From NCBI GenBank assembly GCA_946406115.1, contig OX291547.1, positions 9,491,001 through 9,555,000 on the forward strand: a stretch of 64,000 nucleotides of DNA, in the 5' to 3' direction. The notes below the pieces were generated by a model. It had not been told where the DNA came from. It made no database searches and saw nothing but the letters and a program-made list of their open reading frames with translations. This DNA comes from Apoda limacodes. Taxonomy: Eukaryota; Arthropoda; Insecta; Lepidoptera; Limacodidae. Position 1 is the first letter of the stretch. Each line of letters opens with the position of its first letter. This document shows, piece after piece, positions 28,701 through 43,700 of this stretch. The position numbers and the translations under genes were made by a program.

Positions 28701-31700
28701 TTTGCACATCGGTTATCGGTTCGCAAAGCCTTCCTGACCATTGTCCCTATAACATTTTAACTATTCAAGCTATGTCGACTTTGGATTGGCGGCCAATTTT
28801 CTCATTACGCGTAAAGAAACACCTTAAAATAGCTGACTCAGCGACTTTCTGTTTATTATGGAGTCCAACGGATACCTAAAAATCACGTTTTTGTATCGCC
28901 AGCCAACACACAATGGTTGCAGACTTTTCTCTTTAGTCTCCGGTATTTTTGACGGATACTCAAATTTTTGTAACGCGTTATTTATTAATATTGATAACAA
29001 AAATAGCATCATATATACTATTCAACGAGCCTGTTACCATTCAGTGTTCAATACATTCGCCTATCAGAATTCAGCATAAACTATAAAGTCGATCTTATGT
29101 ATTGTTAAACCGCCGGGGCTCCCACCATGTACATTTCCTGTTAACGGTAAAATATATGATGAACAGTCTTTCTTTTTCATTGAAGTCGGTCAATCTTCAT
29201 TCCTTACAGTCTCGCTGCCCGGTTTCAAATTTTCTGGCGATTTCCTGTACTTTGCTTAGCCGTTCAATTTAGCCTAATACTAATACCAAACAGTAAATAA
29301 TAATAAAGAGTGATGGGTATGGGGACAGTTATACCGTCTGCTGGTAGACGTAGGCCTTCCCCATATGTATCACCATATTTTATGCCAGTTTTGAGCTGCC
29401 TGTTTTTACTGGGTGCCTGCGGCTTTTACCAGGCCAACTGTCCACCTGGTAGGACGCCGTCCCGTTTCTACACGAAAATCTCAAAATTTTGGTTAGGTTT
29501 ACCAGTGTAACGGTTATTCGCTCGCAATTTCCTGTACTCTGCCGTATAATAGCCGTTACATTTAGCCTAATCCTAATCCCATACAGTAAATAATAATGAA
29601 GAGTGATGGGTATAGTTGCCTCAGCCATAAGTGGCAATTTTGATACAGAACCTTAACCTTGTCATCTGTATGTCCCGAATCTATGATTGAATTCTTTGAG
29701 TGAATGCCGTTGGAATATTTTGAGTTCAAGGTACCAGTTTTTTTTGAATTTAATTTAACTTTCCTCTTAAGAGCAAGAACAATATATTTTGTATAGTTAG
29801 TGCATATTATATAATAATTAGAGATTTAATTTTATTGTATTCAATAGACAAGAAAGTTACCAGGTGTAAATAGTAAAGACCATTACGCAGATATTAAGAA
29901 GCTACAATATAAAATCACAAAGTAAGTGAGAAATTGAGTTTATTCAATTTTAGTGGGGATCACTACAAAACCGCTTTAGCGTAAGGCACACTACGCAGCA
30001 TTAGTGTTTCGTTCTCATTTAAAATCAGACTAACGACTTTTTAATTCGTACTAAATAAGGTCGTTTTTAGGACATAAAATCATTTATGTACCGATATTAA
30101 ATAGAAACGATTAAGTAAGGATTACATAAAATAGTGTTTTAATGATTACTTAACGACGACATTAAATGTTGAATTAGTTTTAAGGTTTTTCTACCAAAAA
30201 TAATTAAGTTCTCAGCCGGAAGACCGTCTACAGTTAGGCCTTCTCCATATGTATCACCATATGACGGTTTTGAGCTGCCTGTTTCTACTGGCTTGCGGCT
30301 TTAACCAAGTCATCTGTCCACCTGGTAGGAGGCCGTCCAGTTTCTACACGAAAATCTTAAATTTTTTGTTAGGTTTTACTTTAAATTTTTGTTTTACTGT
30401 ACCTGTCACGATCTTACAATGCCCTAAATCAATTCCTCTATATAATACGTTTTGAAAACAGTTGTGGTATCGCAAGGTGTATTGTGGTATATTACACTAA
30501 TTTTAATGGACTGATTAAAATTCATGTTAGTTACAACATTAAATTCAAACCGATATTGTACACAAACAAACACACATCTATTTATGTGTCTTATATATGT
30601 CATATAAATATATGTTTGTCTGTTGGTGTTGCTCACGAGATTACAATCGAAATTGCCTACCAATTGAAATGACGATTGGAATGAAGTCGTAATATGAATG
30701 TTAGAACGGCAATGACTTGATTTTTTTTAAAATTAAAAATACAAGAATATATGCACAACATTGCTCTGGTCTCAAATTAGAACACTTTGCGTAGTGACCA
30801 AAAACAAAACATACCTAAAAACATTCCGTTTTTAGAGTAATACAATTAATATATACAAATATCCTAACAATACAGTTTGTTTGTTCGTTCATCACCCTCA
30901 TTATAATTATGGATAATGTATGCAACCATTGATAATTTGGAACCCTTGGGTACCAGAAACTAACATAGGTTATTCTATTTCTAAAACCGTCCACCATTGT
31001 TTCCCCATAAAATAATTGAGGCGATTTTCAGGTTTTAACTGACTTTCGAAAAAGGAGTAGGTTCTCAATTCGGATGTTTGTATTTTTTTTATGTATGTTC
31101 GGCTTAAATTTATATGTTGATGATTGTATAAAATTTTGTTTGGAGTATCGATGTTTTTAGTGTACGAGAAAAAAAGCTATTCGTCAGTTAAAACTAAAAA
31201 AATGAAATCTTTTTAACAGAAAAAAAAACCGGCTTTAAAAAGATGCACTAAGAAGGTAAAAATAATTACTTATTTCCAAAAACTGATCTGAATTACAGTT
31301 TGAAGTTGGTGTCTATGTACCTAGTTTATAACACACTTCACTTTCATGAAACCAACTTCAAACTGTAATTCAGATCAGATTTTTAGAAATAAGTAATTAT
31401 TTTTACCTTTTTTGTGCATCATTCTTGTTAAAAAGTTCTTATATCTTGTGTTTTACACCACTTGCACTATCAATTCAAAACATCGATAGCTTAGACCCAG
31501 AGAAAAAGTAAGATGCCTTTAATATTTGTAAACACTATTATGACGTAAGTACCATCGTTGAGTAAAGGCGCGCCGTGCTGATGCAGCAGTCAGCAAGACT
31601 GACACGGTAGATCGGGTGACGCTGGCCGCCCGCAGTTTGAAGGAATTTCCGCCCGAAGAAAAATCAGCTAACGTATATCTTATTATTAGTAGGAGACTGG

Positions 31701-34700
31701 GATGAATAACGTGAATAGTCCGTTACTTTGGCAGTCGCTGAAAAAATCCGCCAAAAAAACAAATGAACGAATAGTATAATCGGCCTTGTAGGGCTTTCCC
31801 TTAGTAAGCAAACTGGGTACAATTCTTGGACTACTGGTTGGAGTTATGACAATCTGAACAATGCTGCCTCGTGGTTCAGCAAAAGAGTGCGGCTAACTCC
31901 CAGAAATTTCCAGAGCTAAAATCCAATTGTCGGCAAATTGATGCGCGATTTGCAAGCTAGGTCTGCCGCGAGCGTTACTTCTGGTCGCTTTCGAAGGAAA
32001 CTTTAGACAGTCGTCCTTACCACTATTGTGATACTACAACTTTGTTATTTGATAGGTCTATTGGCTAGTCGAATCAGTATACTTAGAACAAAAACTGCGC
32101 CGCAAAACCTCCCATCCGTGGTGCGGTAAGGCCATGCAGTAAATCTCTATAACATAGTGTGAGGTCCGGCCGCGCCTTGCCCGTGGTTTGTGATAGTTCG
32201 GTTAACCGGACCATCGTTGAAATTTTATGCGGTAGTATAGTTTACCGGACAACTAAAAATTTATATATCCCTGGTACAGTTAACTGTACCAGAGACTAAA
32301 TAAATTTTCTTTTGTCCAGTTAACTGTACCAGGGAATATAATAAGTTTTCTTTAGTCCAGTTGACTGTACCACGGAAAAAGAAAATCTTTTTACACACTG
32401 ACAACTGGTCTAGTACTGGCCGCTCTAGAAAGCATGTGAGTATGACAAGTTTTAACGTTTGACATATATATTAATTATCTGTCGTATGAATAGGAAATTA
32501 TTTTTCAAAATTTATAATTAATTTTTTTTCTTTTTTTTTTTCAAGTACATAAAAAAATTGGATAAAAAGTAAATTTCGCCGATGTTTTAGTATCTGGCGA
32601 ACGGCATCGGTCAAATAACATAGAAGAAAGCTGGAATTCGAAAATTACTCGTTATTTAAATAAGAATACTGTTAATATATTAAGACTTCTCCATGTCTTA
32701 CAAAAATTCAATAAACAAACACAGATTAGACTTTTGAAAATCAAAGTCTAAAAAATTCCTAACAAACGCAGGCGTGAATACGTATTAAGAGGTGACGCAA
32801 TACGGCACGTTCAATTAGAAATTATAGATGAAAAGATCAGTTGGGCATGCTCTTGAAAAACTACTTACTTAAATGTACGATTATATTTGCCTTGTTTGTG
32901 GTACCTATCTTTGTAAACTCAATTAAAATTAATTATTTTTTCCTTCAAGCGTCTTATTGTTTTAGTCCTATTTAGTTTAATAATTTATGTGTTTTTAAGG
33001 AACACTATTCTTGTCAACCAAATTATCATAACTGTACGTTTCAATCGCTCTGATTATATAAAAATAAAATCACATGGTCAACATATTATTATGTATTAGA
33101 TCATCATCTTTTATGAATCTAAGTAATTTTATGGTCATAAACTAAATATGTTTTAGGTGTCAATAGGTAAGGCGGCTAAGGAGAGTAATATTCAAATTTT
33201 AAATGGTCCGGTCAACTGTACTAAAAAAAATTCAGTGGTAAGATTGTCTAGTCGACTGTAAAGTAAAAATTAACGACTGTCCGGTCAACTGTACTACCGC
33301 ATAAAATTTCAGCGATGGTCCGGTTAACCGAACTATCACAACTGTACCACGGGCAAGACGCGGGTCCGGCGGGTATTATGTATCTGAATATTTACATAAC
33401 CGATCGGACCAGATGACTCACTCAGAGCTTAAATAATGTGCTCCTAAAATGTGCGTTACCGTACCCTAGGTTAGTTCCGTCTTTGTGCAAGAGTGTCGTT
33501 ATGCACTCAGTGCGTAAAAATGTCAATAGAATGATCTATTACCCATATCATTAGAGTTATTAAAGTGATGGAGCTGGAATCAATACACAACTTCTCAGAT
33601 AAGATAAGAACACAATTTGATTAACAGCCACCACAATCATTCGACTAGTGACCTTCTAGTGCACCAATGGGCACCCACAGAGGAGGCGTGCGATTGAGGC
33701 TATCACCAGTCTTCCATCTAAGTTCCCATCGTGTGGACTGCAAGAGGGTTTATGCTAATGGTAGCCATATATCTGTGCGGCTGATGCATAAAAGCCTTAG
33801 TTATGATCGTTGCTCTGAAAGCATAGAGATTAATACTGATATCCCGTTGCATGCTGTCTCCACACGCTGTGACGATAGTACCGAGGATACCTTTTACATG
33901 AGGCTGTGCAAAAATATCTTTCTCCGCTGTGGAAGAATGTCGCAGACAACTTGTCTTTTAGAAGACGCATTTTAGTCTAAAATTGGTCACTCGCATTGCA
34001 ATTTCAGAGGAGATTCCGTATACTTGTACTTTACTTTCCTATTTATTCCAAACTTAACGCACTCAGTCAGATCCTTAAAAAACTTAAAACAAAAAGCAAT
34101 TCTATGCTGTTCTATTCTGTCTATGTTTCATTTTTGTAAATCACCTATCCTTTTCTGACGGATAGTAAGAGAGGGCGAAAGAGAAAATAGCGGACTCAAC
34201 AACAGAATTAATGAAATTCAATTGATTTCAACGTTTTTAAGCCACAATTTCACTTTTTTAATTAGTAATTAGTTGTAAATGAGGTTCATTTACCGATTAT
34301 AGGTCACACCATCTTTCTTCAATGGTGTTAATGTATTATTAAGACAACTTTTTGAATCACACTTCGGCATTGTCTCGGTGGGTTGTCAACAAGCGATTGC
34401 GAAGAAAGTGTGCTTACGATCGGAGTTAAGCACAATTTTGCGGATCCATTTGTAGCGCGGTCTATCTATTTAGAAGGTCGTTGAGTAAGTTGGACAATAA
34501 GCCATGCTGCTGAATGTAGCAGCTAATGTGGAGTCCCCATACTAACTCTTGTCTTGTCACGAAGAAAGGTCGAAATTAATTGAAACGACTTGCATGGTGA
34601 AAACACATGTGAAAGGCTGGTGGAGCACCTTGAGAAAACCCACGAAACGCAAGTTGTAATAATTACAATTAAACAAGAGTTGAGTTGAGTATCTAAGTGT

Positions 34701-37700
34701 TGCTGCGGATTTCCAGTCACTGCTGTCACCTCCAAGACGATTATTTACGTTTCAAGACATTTTTATAAAAAATTGCATAAAATCCGATAAGACACTGACT
34801 TCACCGAGATTCACCGGACGAGGCAAGGTATACGTGTTAAAATTTTATTCACAATTGACTATGTTTTGAATATCCAAGTACAGGTAATGCCAAAACAATG
34901 GTCTTGTTGCAAAAGAATGTTGTGTAAACATAGGTGTGTTGAACACTTGTCGATTCACAAAACATTTGCACTGCATACGCTTTATAACCGTTAGGTGCGC
35001 ATGCGAAACCAAATCATTAATTCAATCTGTGTCCAACTATAGCTTTGTTTTAAATAAAATCGAATAAATAAATATCTAATTTTTTTTTTATTGTTATAAA
35101 TAGCATTAAGCGCGCAAAAGATCTACATGTGCGATCTTTGAATGGGTCAGTCAAATAAATAAGGGTATGTTGAGCGTAGCAGGAGGGGAAAGGGAAAGGA
35201 TCCGTTTTTACTCAACTTAGGGAATGGACGGATGGACACATATTATTTGAAGGCGCTTGGGACGAATACTCGTATCCAGTTGTGGACTTGCAAACTGATG
35301 ATGATTAAGACTAGACCTATGTATTTTACTTCTTAACTTCTAAGCTATTGTTGGAAACTACGACAGCTTAAGACCAGTTTGCCGAGTGTGAGTTTTTGCG
35401 TGTTTGTAGCTCTACTATCGCGTTTGCGTATTCATTAAAAGTCCCATTAGTAAAAATATTGTCTGTAAACGCGTCCGCTAGAACGCCCCTTGATTTCCAT
35501 ACATGTATTTCGTTGACGCGAACGCGATAGTAGCGTTAAAAACTCACACTAGGCACACATAATACCAGGGTACGACAATCTAATGTTGTGTGTCCACCAC
35601 CGATACCCTTTTATTGCATGATTTAACAATTGCATAGAGACTAAGTTTTCAAGAAACATTACTTAACATTTTTACTTAGTTACACGGCCGTTGCCAGGCC
35701 TCAAAAAGATGATTCTACATATACTGTAATATGTAATTAGAGTCATTACAGACCTACATATTATGAGTTTTCATACACAGAGATTTTGGTACAAGCGTCC
35801 GAAAATATAGTTAATACTGCTCACAATTCTTTTTAAACCTACCTATGGATGGGATTAAAAACTAAAAACCTAATAAAAAATGTAAAAACAACTCAGATAT
35901 TTGTAGATACCTATAGATAGTAGGTAGTAGTTTCTACAAACTTAGTGAAGTTTGTTATAAACTATTATCAATATCATCAAAGTTAAACTTTTGTTATACA
36001 TTTTTCACAAAAAAAAAAAAACATTTCCATATCTTTTCGCCAGCAAAAAGCCGTAGTTATTCACATTATGAGAACATTAATACATTTCCGACAATGGCCT
36101 GTACAGTCTTCTTTTTAGATTTAGGTTATTCGTTATATTGTTTTAATAATTTTGACGAAGTTTGGACAACTTTAACGACAGTATAGGGTAAGTGAAAGTG
36201 ATTTTATCTCCTAAAATAATAATCGTGGGCCAACAAATAAAGAGAAACCAAGAATGATTTTGTCCCAAAGTATAGTAGAGAAAGATTCTTTTTCGCTTTA
36301 ATTTGAAATATGTTGTTCAACGCCATCGATTACGGCAGGCGTAAAATTTACCCTTGTTTAATTTCCTTTAGTTATTTAACAAGTTCAAAAAATCGTGTCT
36401 ACCGCTAGTAAAATATATATGAGTGAGGGCTCGTTGAATTCGATCTAGAAAATGTGGAAAATATATTAGCATTTTCTTCTAGGCGTCATGGGTCTTTCCA
36501 AATTCAACAAGGTCTACTCTCAGATTCTTCAACCAACTCTCTTTACAATTTTTTACTTCTAAAACAAAGCTGCGCTTTAAAATAAAGGTACCTCTTAAAG
36601 TTAACTATAAATTTACATTTTTATTTATTCATTTGAAACTAAAGTAGAATTGAGGGCAATCAATATTCGTGATGCCATGGGTTAGATAGTGATCAGTACT
36701 AATATGTTTGGAGTTGTGCATATGTATGCGGTGACCGTGTCATTAGGGTTGTCCTTGAGCGGCATGTCAGGGGCTGACACCAATACATTGAACTACGTTA
36801 CTTCCATTCCATAATGATTGATGGTCACTAAACTAACAATTTGTGAAAACTCATCTATCATTTGACTACGGAATTGACTTTATTAATGTTTTTTTCTTTT
36901 TACGATACCTTAGCCGAATTCGAAAAAAAAAAACCATTATGGTTTCATGTCCGCTGCGTTTGTATGTCATAGCATTACAACCAATTCTGCCATGCTTTTT
37001 CAAAGATGTTTACATTCGGACAGCGCCAGATGGCGCTGTGTTAGATGTACTAATGAGTACAAAAAATCTGCTGTCATATAAGGGGGAATGATAGTTTATT
37101 TAATATGCTCTCCGAAGCGCCATTGTGCCATCTTGGCACAATTAGCCATCTATACATGACTGACCAAGCCTGACATTGCTTAGTTTTCTTTACTTGCCTA
37201 CAATAATTTCCGATCAACAAATACTACTGGAACACCAGTTACTACATGCATTTAGAGTTTTGTAATATGATTGAGGATGAAATCGATACTAATATTATGA
37301 ATGCGAAAGTAACTCTGTCTGTCTGTTACCTGTTCACGCTTAAACCGCTGAACCGATTTAGATGAAATTTTGTATGGAGATAGTTTGAAGTCCCGGGGAA
37401 GTACATAGGATGTTCTTATCCTAAAAAATTTAAAAGTTCCCGCGGGAATAACTATAACCAAGCTTCAACGAACCAAAACTTGATATAGCAAACTTCATTA
37501 GTATAATTAAGGAGTTGAGGTAAGAATCCCACGCCGATAACCAAATTTAGGGCGGGTGGAGCCGCTGGCAAAAGCTAGTTTTATTATAGATGCTTGTGTT
37601 TGTGGTTTATTCTTCTTTTAGTCAACTATGGAGCACCGAATCCACGTCATTTTTTGCATAGATATATATTAAGGGTACAATAGTGACATATAACTACTTT

Positions 37701-40700
37701 TCAACACTTATAGATCGCTCCCACGGCAAACGATTTTAAACACTGGGGCACAGCTAGTTACAATCTAGTTTCTTAGTTGAATTGCTACTTAGATTTTTAC
37801 TATTAATGAATAAAATTGTAGAGTGTAAAATCTTGAGCGGAGATTTGATTCAAAATAATTTTAAGAGCGTTACCTCTGCTAACCAGCGCCGCCAATAGAT
37901 ATTTTTATTTTCCTCTTCGTGCAAAGCAAATTTAAAAAATGTGCACTTTTAGGAGAAGTGCTATCTACAACTCAATATTTTATCCTAGAAACAGTACCAA
38001 ATGTTCATAAAAGAGCTTATAACTGCCTGTTTCCGTTATCAAAATCTAGCAAAAACGAGCAAAAAAATTACGTTTGTTGTATGGGAGCCCCCTTAAATAT
38101 ATATTTAAATCTGTTTTTGTTGCTATAGCGGCAACAGAAATACATCTTCTGTGAAAATTTCAACTGTCTATCACGATTCATGAGATACAGCCTGGTGACA
38201 GACGGACGGACGGACAGCGGAGTCTTAGTAATAGGGTCCCGTTTTTTACCCTTTGGGTATGGAACGCTAAAAAGATAATGTGTAATAATTATTACCCTCC
38301 CTGCCTTATACAACCAACTGTCGTAGGCACTAAAGGTCGGCTCAGAACGAGATGCGGGAAATAAGAAATTTCGACGGACCGAATTCAAACACTTCTAGCA
38401 GGGCCTAGACGAAATGTACTTACGACTCTCAGGTACTATGATTTGACAAGTCGGAAAAACTAAGTTTAAGGTGATATGCCTCACCTAGCTGGATCTCTTT
38501 CAGTTTTCGAAATCTATGGCACCAAAAACATAATAAAATACTCCGTGTCAGCAGATTAAAGACGTTTAATAGTCACGTGACTATAGCTAAAATTAACGAA
38601 ACAGTTGCGATGCAATCTTCCTACATTTACGAAATTGTTTATTTTATTTAATTTTTCATGTTGAACTTAGATCCTCCCTAATGATCATTTCAACAACACC
38701 AGCGGGGTTATTAGATAAAGATAAATTAAAAATATATACGCGTCAACATCAGTACATTTTCTTTTTCATCGGTTGAAAACGCTTGCGAACCTCTGGGTCA
38801 CGTGGCTGTACTTTTAATGGTTTTTATCGACGCTATTGTCTATCTTTCTGTCTGTCAATCTCCATGAAAATTGTGGAGTAATCTCTATACGACATGATTT
38901 TAAACTTATTAAATGATTGGGCGAGGATATCGCGTGCAACCCTAAACATATCATATTATATAAATAATAATAATATAAACTATATATAAATACACCCTCG
39001 CGGTTATGATCTCCTTTATAAATCACTACATTACATTGTTAACATAATTTTTACAGTACCGAAGCCAAATATCAAAAACGTAACCCTTAAAGTTGCGTTA
39101 TATAGGTACGTCACAACCTCATAATTCTTCCATATTTACATCGACTTTGATGAAAATTCGCAGGTAGAAGTCTATGTCGACCGCCATATAAATTTATAAT
39201 GAAAATAATATTAAAAATAAGGGGAAACTCTCTGTACGTAGAATTGAGGCATGAAAAATTTTGATTATCTTTTTATATGCCTAATGGTTGCTTAGTACGT
39301 AATTTAAAAAAATATCAAAAAAAAAAAAAAAAAATGTTAGACGGACTTTTAAAAAATACAGCCCCAGTTGATACTAGGGCTTATTTCGTGTTTAATATCC
39401 ACAACACACCAACAAATTCAGGACACGTTACAAATTACTATTCCAATTGACAATAAATAAGAACATGTAAAATAGTAGAATCAAGTACCTATTTTTTCTT
39501 TACTTACTGTTTTTAACAGCCCCTGCACTTACTTATTCAGACATCTTGCTAAAACTGTGTTTAACCTAACATAATATACAGTATTTGTATATACATTCCT
39601 GACTTAATTATTATAGTTTGTCTAGAACTTGCACAGGGGTGTATTATTCTGTGCCTGGTCCTTTATTTTACCGCTCATTACTATAAAGCTGGTATTTATG
39701 ACTTATGGGACACATATAAAGCCACCTTAGTACAGTTACTTAGTACTGCTATAAGACAGAAGCAGTGTTGCTGCAGCTGGGTGGGTTCAGCTCAAAACCT
39801 GTCACCCAGGACTAAAGTTGTTGGTAATATAAATAAAGATAACAATTTTTTTAATGACGCTGGCTGAGATGGTGTAACGCTTTTATTTAAAAAAATGGGA
39901 TATAATGTACTTATAAAATGGTATATTTCTTATTAGAATTAAATTATTTTTAACTTGTAATAAAAGCTTATTTTTAATTTTTTAGTATTTGTGATTCGGG
40001 ATTTTCAATCATTTTGTTGCCACAAGTATATAAGGTATACACGGTCCAACCCCCCAGAGAGCCATTGAAGGGGGATAAGGGCTTTAGTATAATAGGGTTC
40101 ACTCTGGTACCCTGAGGCGCAGCCTTAGCGATATATGTTTATACACCCTCATACCATTCTGCCCTCGACACGTGCATTGGGTCATCCATGGGATTTTCCT
40201 AAATCTGATGAGGTTGCATATGGATATTCTCTGGGACCAAAGGAGCAACGAGCCTAAACTCGATGGGATTGTGTAGTTTAATTAAGGACTTCCTATGTCC
40301 ATCTTCCAGCTCCATCACCAGACCCTGGATACTATCAAGAGACAAGGTACTCGTCAAGACAAATCATACGAGCCGAAATTCGATGGGGTTATGCCGTTTT
40401 ATAATAAATTATAATTTTTTAAAGTCTGTTAAACATTTGTGGAAGAAGGTCTCTTTGAACCTCAAACATATTTTTTAAAACCAAACCATTTTGTTAGGGA
40501 ATCCTCCTTTATTAACAACTTTTTTCCATTTCATGATCAGTTCCATATGTTGGGTTGAAATATCTAGAGCGCAATTGATAAAACCGAAAACGCAATGTTC
40601 TCTTAAATATTACATTAGCTTTTTGTAACAACTAAGATTTGTTGTAAACTTTGCGTTTATTCCAATAATATGATTTAGCATTAGTTATGTTTAGCTAATA

Positions 40701-43700
40701 CCTTTAAACGAGCAATTCTTGTATATATGTATATATATATAATCTGAATCTCGGAAACGGCTCCATCGATTTTCATGAAGTTTAGTATGTAGGGGTTTTC
40801 GGGGTCGATAAATTGATCTAGCTAGGTTTCATTTTTAGAAAACGTCGTTTTATCCGTGTTTATAAGGCAGTGATAAACTGAAAAGTATGACTCTTCCTGA
40901 CATCTATTCGCGAGTGGTAATAAGCAACACCTAAGCTATTTGACAACAAGTGGCGTTATTAAGCAACGCTTAAGCTACTTGTCAATAGATGGCGCTGTAA
41001 AAAAAAACCGAGCATTTGATCCTCCAGGTACTGTTTAATTGATATGGTCATGCATGACGCTGACGGCATGATAGAATTTTGACCTTTCCCTACTTCTGAC
41101 TACATCCGTATCACATTTATACCTAAATAGCTAATGACAAATTCGGATGGCATTTAAATAAGCAACGCAACTACATTAAGGTAAATCCGTTTAAGATTTT
41201 TTCCATACAAACTGCGTTACACTAAATATCTTTAAATTCATACCTACCTATAAACATTTCGCCACTCAAAATGCGTTATGATTTATCAGTATTTGCCATG
41301 GTCGCAAAAAGCATATTTATGAAATGCCAGTGAATTAAAAAGTAAATCAGAGTAATTCTGTTCTGTATTGTTATATTCTATTAAATCCATTCAAAAAAAT
41401 TGATCAAAATACTAATTATTACCCGACTGCCCGAAGAAAGGATTGTTATTGTTGTTATTGTTATTCGAGCGTATGTATGTATGTATATCCATTTCTTTGG
41501 CACGCTCTACAGCCTGAACGGCTAGACGGATTTAGACATGCGAGAAGTCATTTGATTCCTCGTAACTGTGTAAGTGACCGGTATATTAAAATTGTCTTAG
41601 GTATATAATTATAGTAGTTCCCTTAAAATGACTTTAAGTAGTCTTCTTAATTTTTTAATGGAGAGATTTATTACACATCAAAAAGTTCGTATTTCTTTAA
41701 TTTTTTAATTTTTTTATATTTTTTTATAATTTTTAATTAATTAGGATAAAGATAAAAATACATAACAGTTTAAAAACCGCGCGCAAATCACCTATAACGC
41801 TAATTAACTCTATGGCATATCCTAGCAAAAGCTACCGGCACCGTTTCGATCACTGTACAAAGACAATCACAAAGTAAAAATTTAAAGGCGGTTCCGATAC
41901 AAGTAACAAGTTTTCGTAGTTTTTGCTCTATTGTAAAAACAGTACTTACAAGCTTCAAACTTGCAGTGTGAGCTCTAAAGTAAAAACAAATAACAAAGCC
42001 AGCCAAGTGCGCGTCGTACACGCATTAAGGTGGGGTTACGTGGAATGAAAATTATTGCGGATTTCTAAAAAACTTATGAATCTACTTTGTCCAAAACAAG
42101 TGTAGTTGGTAGTCAGTCTAATTAGTTTTATTACAAGCAAAAACACATAGGCTTCGGTGACCACTTACCATCTGCACAGCTTCGAGGACAACTCACGACT
42201 ACATTGAAATAAACGCCCACTATAGCTCCGGGCTTCTTTTTATCTCGGACATTATTTGCGGCTAATTGTGCATGCATCTTCTTATATATTTGTCGATGGG
42301 ATTTTTGACTATGGAAGCCAATAACTCGCAAAATATAAATCTTAGAGCAACAGTTTATAAAAACACCTCAAATGCAAGGGGTTTACTAGCCAATGAAACC
42401 CCTAATGATTCGGCGCTTTTGTCGTTCGTTTACGTAAATTATAAGATGGTACGGAACCCACGGTGCGCGAGACCGACTTGCACTTAACCGATTTTTTTTT
42501 TAAATCGATAACACTGTTCTATTTCATGTGTCAAACTGGAACTTTTTCAAAAAAAAAAAATCTGACACTATTTTTGGGCTTAATTTAAATTGTTTGAAAA
42601 ACTAAGTGTGATTTTGATCCTTATTCCATTAAATATATATTAATATGACCAATACAATTTGCTAATTTTATAGTTCTAAATAAATATTTTAATTTTATAC
42701 CGACAATGAACCGAGTAAATCGAGATTTTTAACGTGCCGTTACGTGCTAGCGCCTATCGCACGTGGAACTGTGTCTCTTTGTATACTTCAATAGTATATA
42801 TAATATATATATGTACACTGGTCGAAACGGCACACTTTTTCTAGGGTAACAGCATTAGAAACCCAGCAAAAGCCACTACTTTCTGAAAGAATTGTTGACG
42901 GTACAACTCACCAGCGTTATGTCAAACTTAGCGAAATTCGCACAATGTTTTTTTACACTCAGGTGTCTAACGAGCATACAATCTGATGTTGAAATACATA
43001 CTTATTAAATTATCCGTGGAAATTCTAATATAATAAAGTAACAGTCTGCGTTACAAACAGCATTACACCTAAAAGTTACACGACGTCAGCAATCACGATA
43101 ACTTTGTCATCTTTATCTTTTGTTAGTTTATAAACAAAATGTCGGTGATAATTTTAATTGACAGTAATTTGAATTAAGATTGGTTTGGTTTGTAGGCCAA
43201 AGAAAAAAATAAAATGGTCCAGAATGCCTAAACAAGTACGCATAGCATAGCCGTTCTACTTGCAGCGGAATGTTATTCAGACATTTTATTAAAACCTTTT
43301 TATATACCTATGGCATCAAGTAGAAACATTCCTTAAAAAAAAGGTATAAAAATCTAGCGTTAGTAGTAGTAATCTTAAGGTATGGCCGCGAAAAGTACAG
43401 TCAGGTCACGTTACGGCATGGGAGTTATGAGCGGCGGTGGTTGGCGGGGACTCCTATCGCCATACCCAGGGCTAAGTTCGAGAACCAGGGTGAGTTCTGT
43501 GCAGTCCCTTTCTATCCTGCAGAATATTTGCTGTCCTGTTGTCAGTGTTGCTCGTGCTAGCTAACCCACGTTGAATTTCCGAACGTTACCCAGCAGTCCT
43601 TGTGGGGGGATAGAAAGGCGACGTGTTCCCTGTGCGTATATAAAAAGAAAAAGGAGTTGACCTTCTTTATTTTCCACACAGTCCCGATTTGAGCAATTCA

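Noticed and set aside
38068..38388. 106-codon minus-strand frame
   Set aside because: Lies over the GACGGACGGACGG repeat family also found at three other places; no domain.
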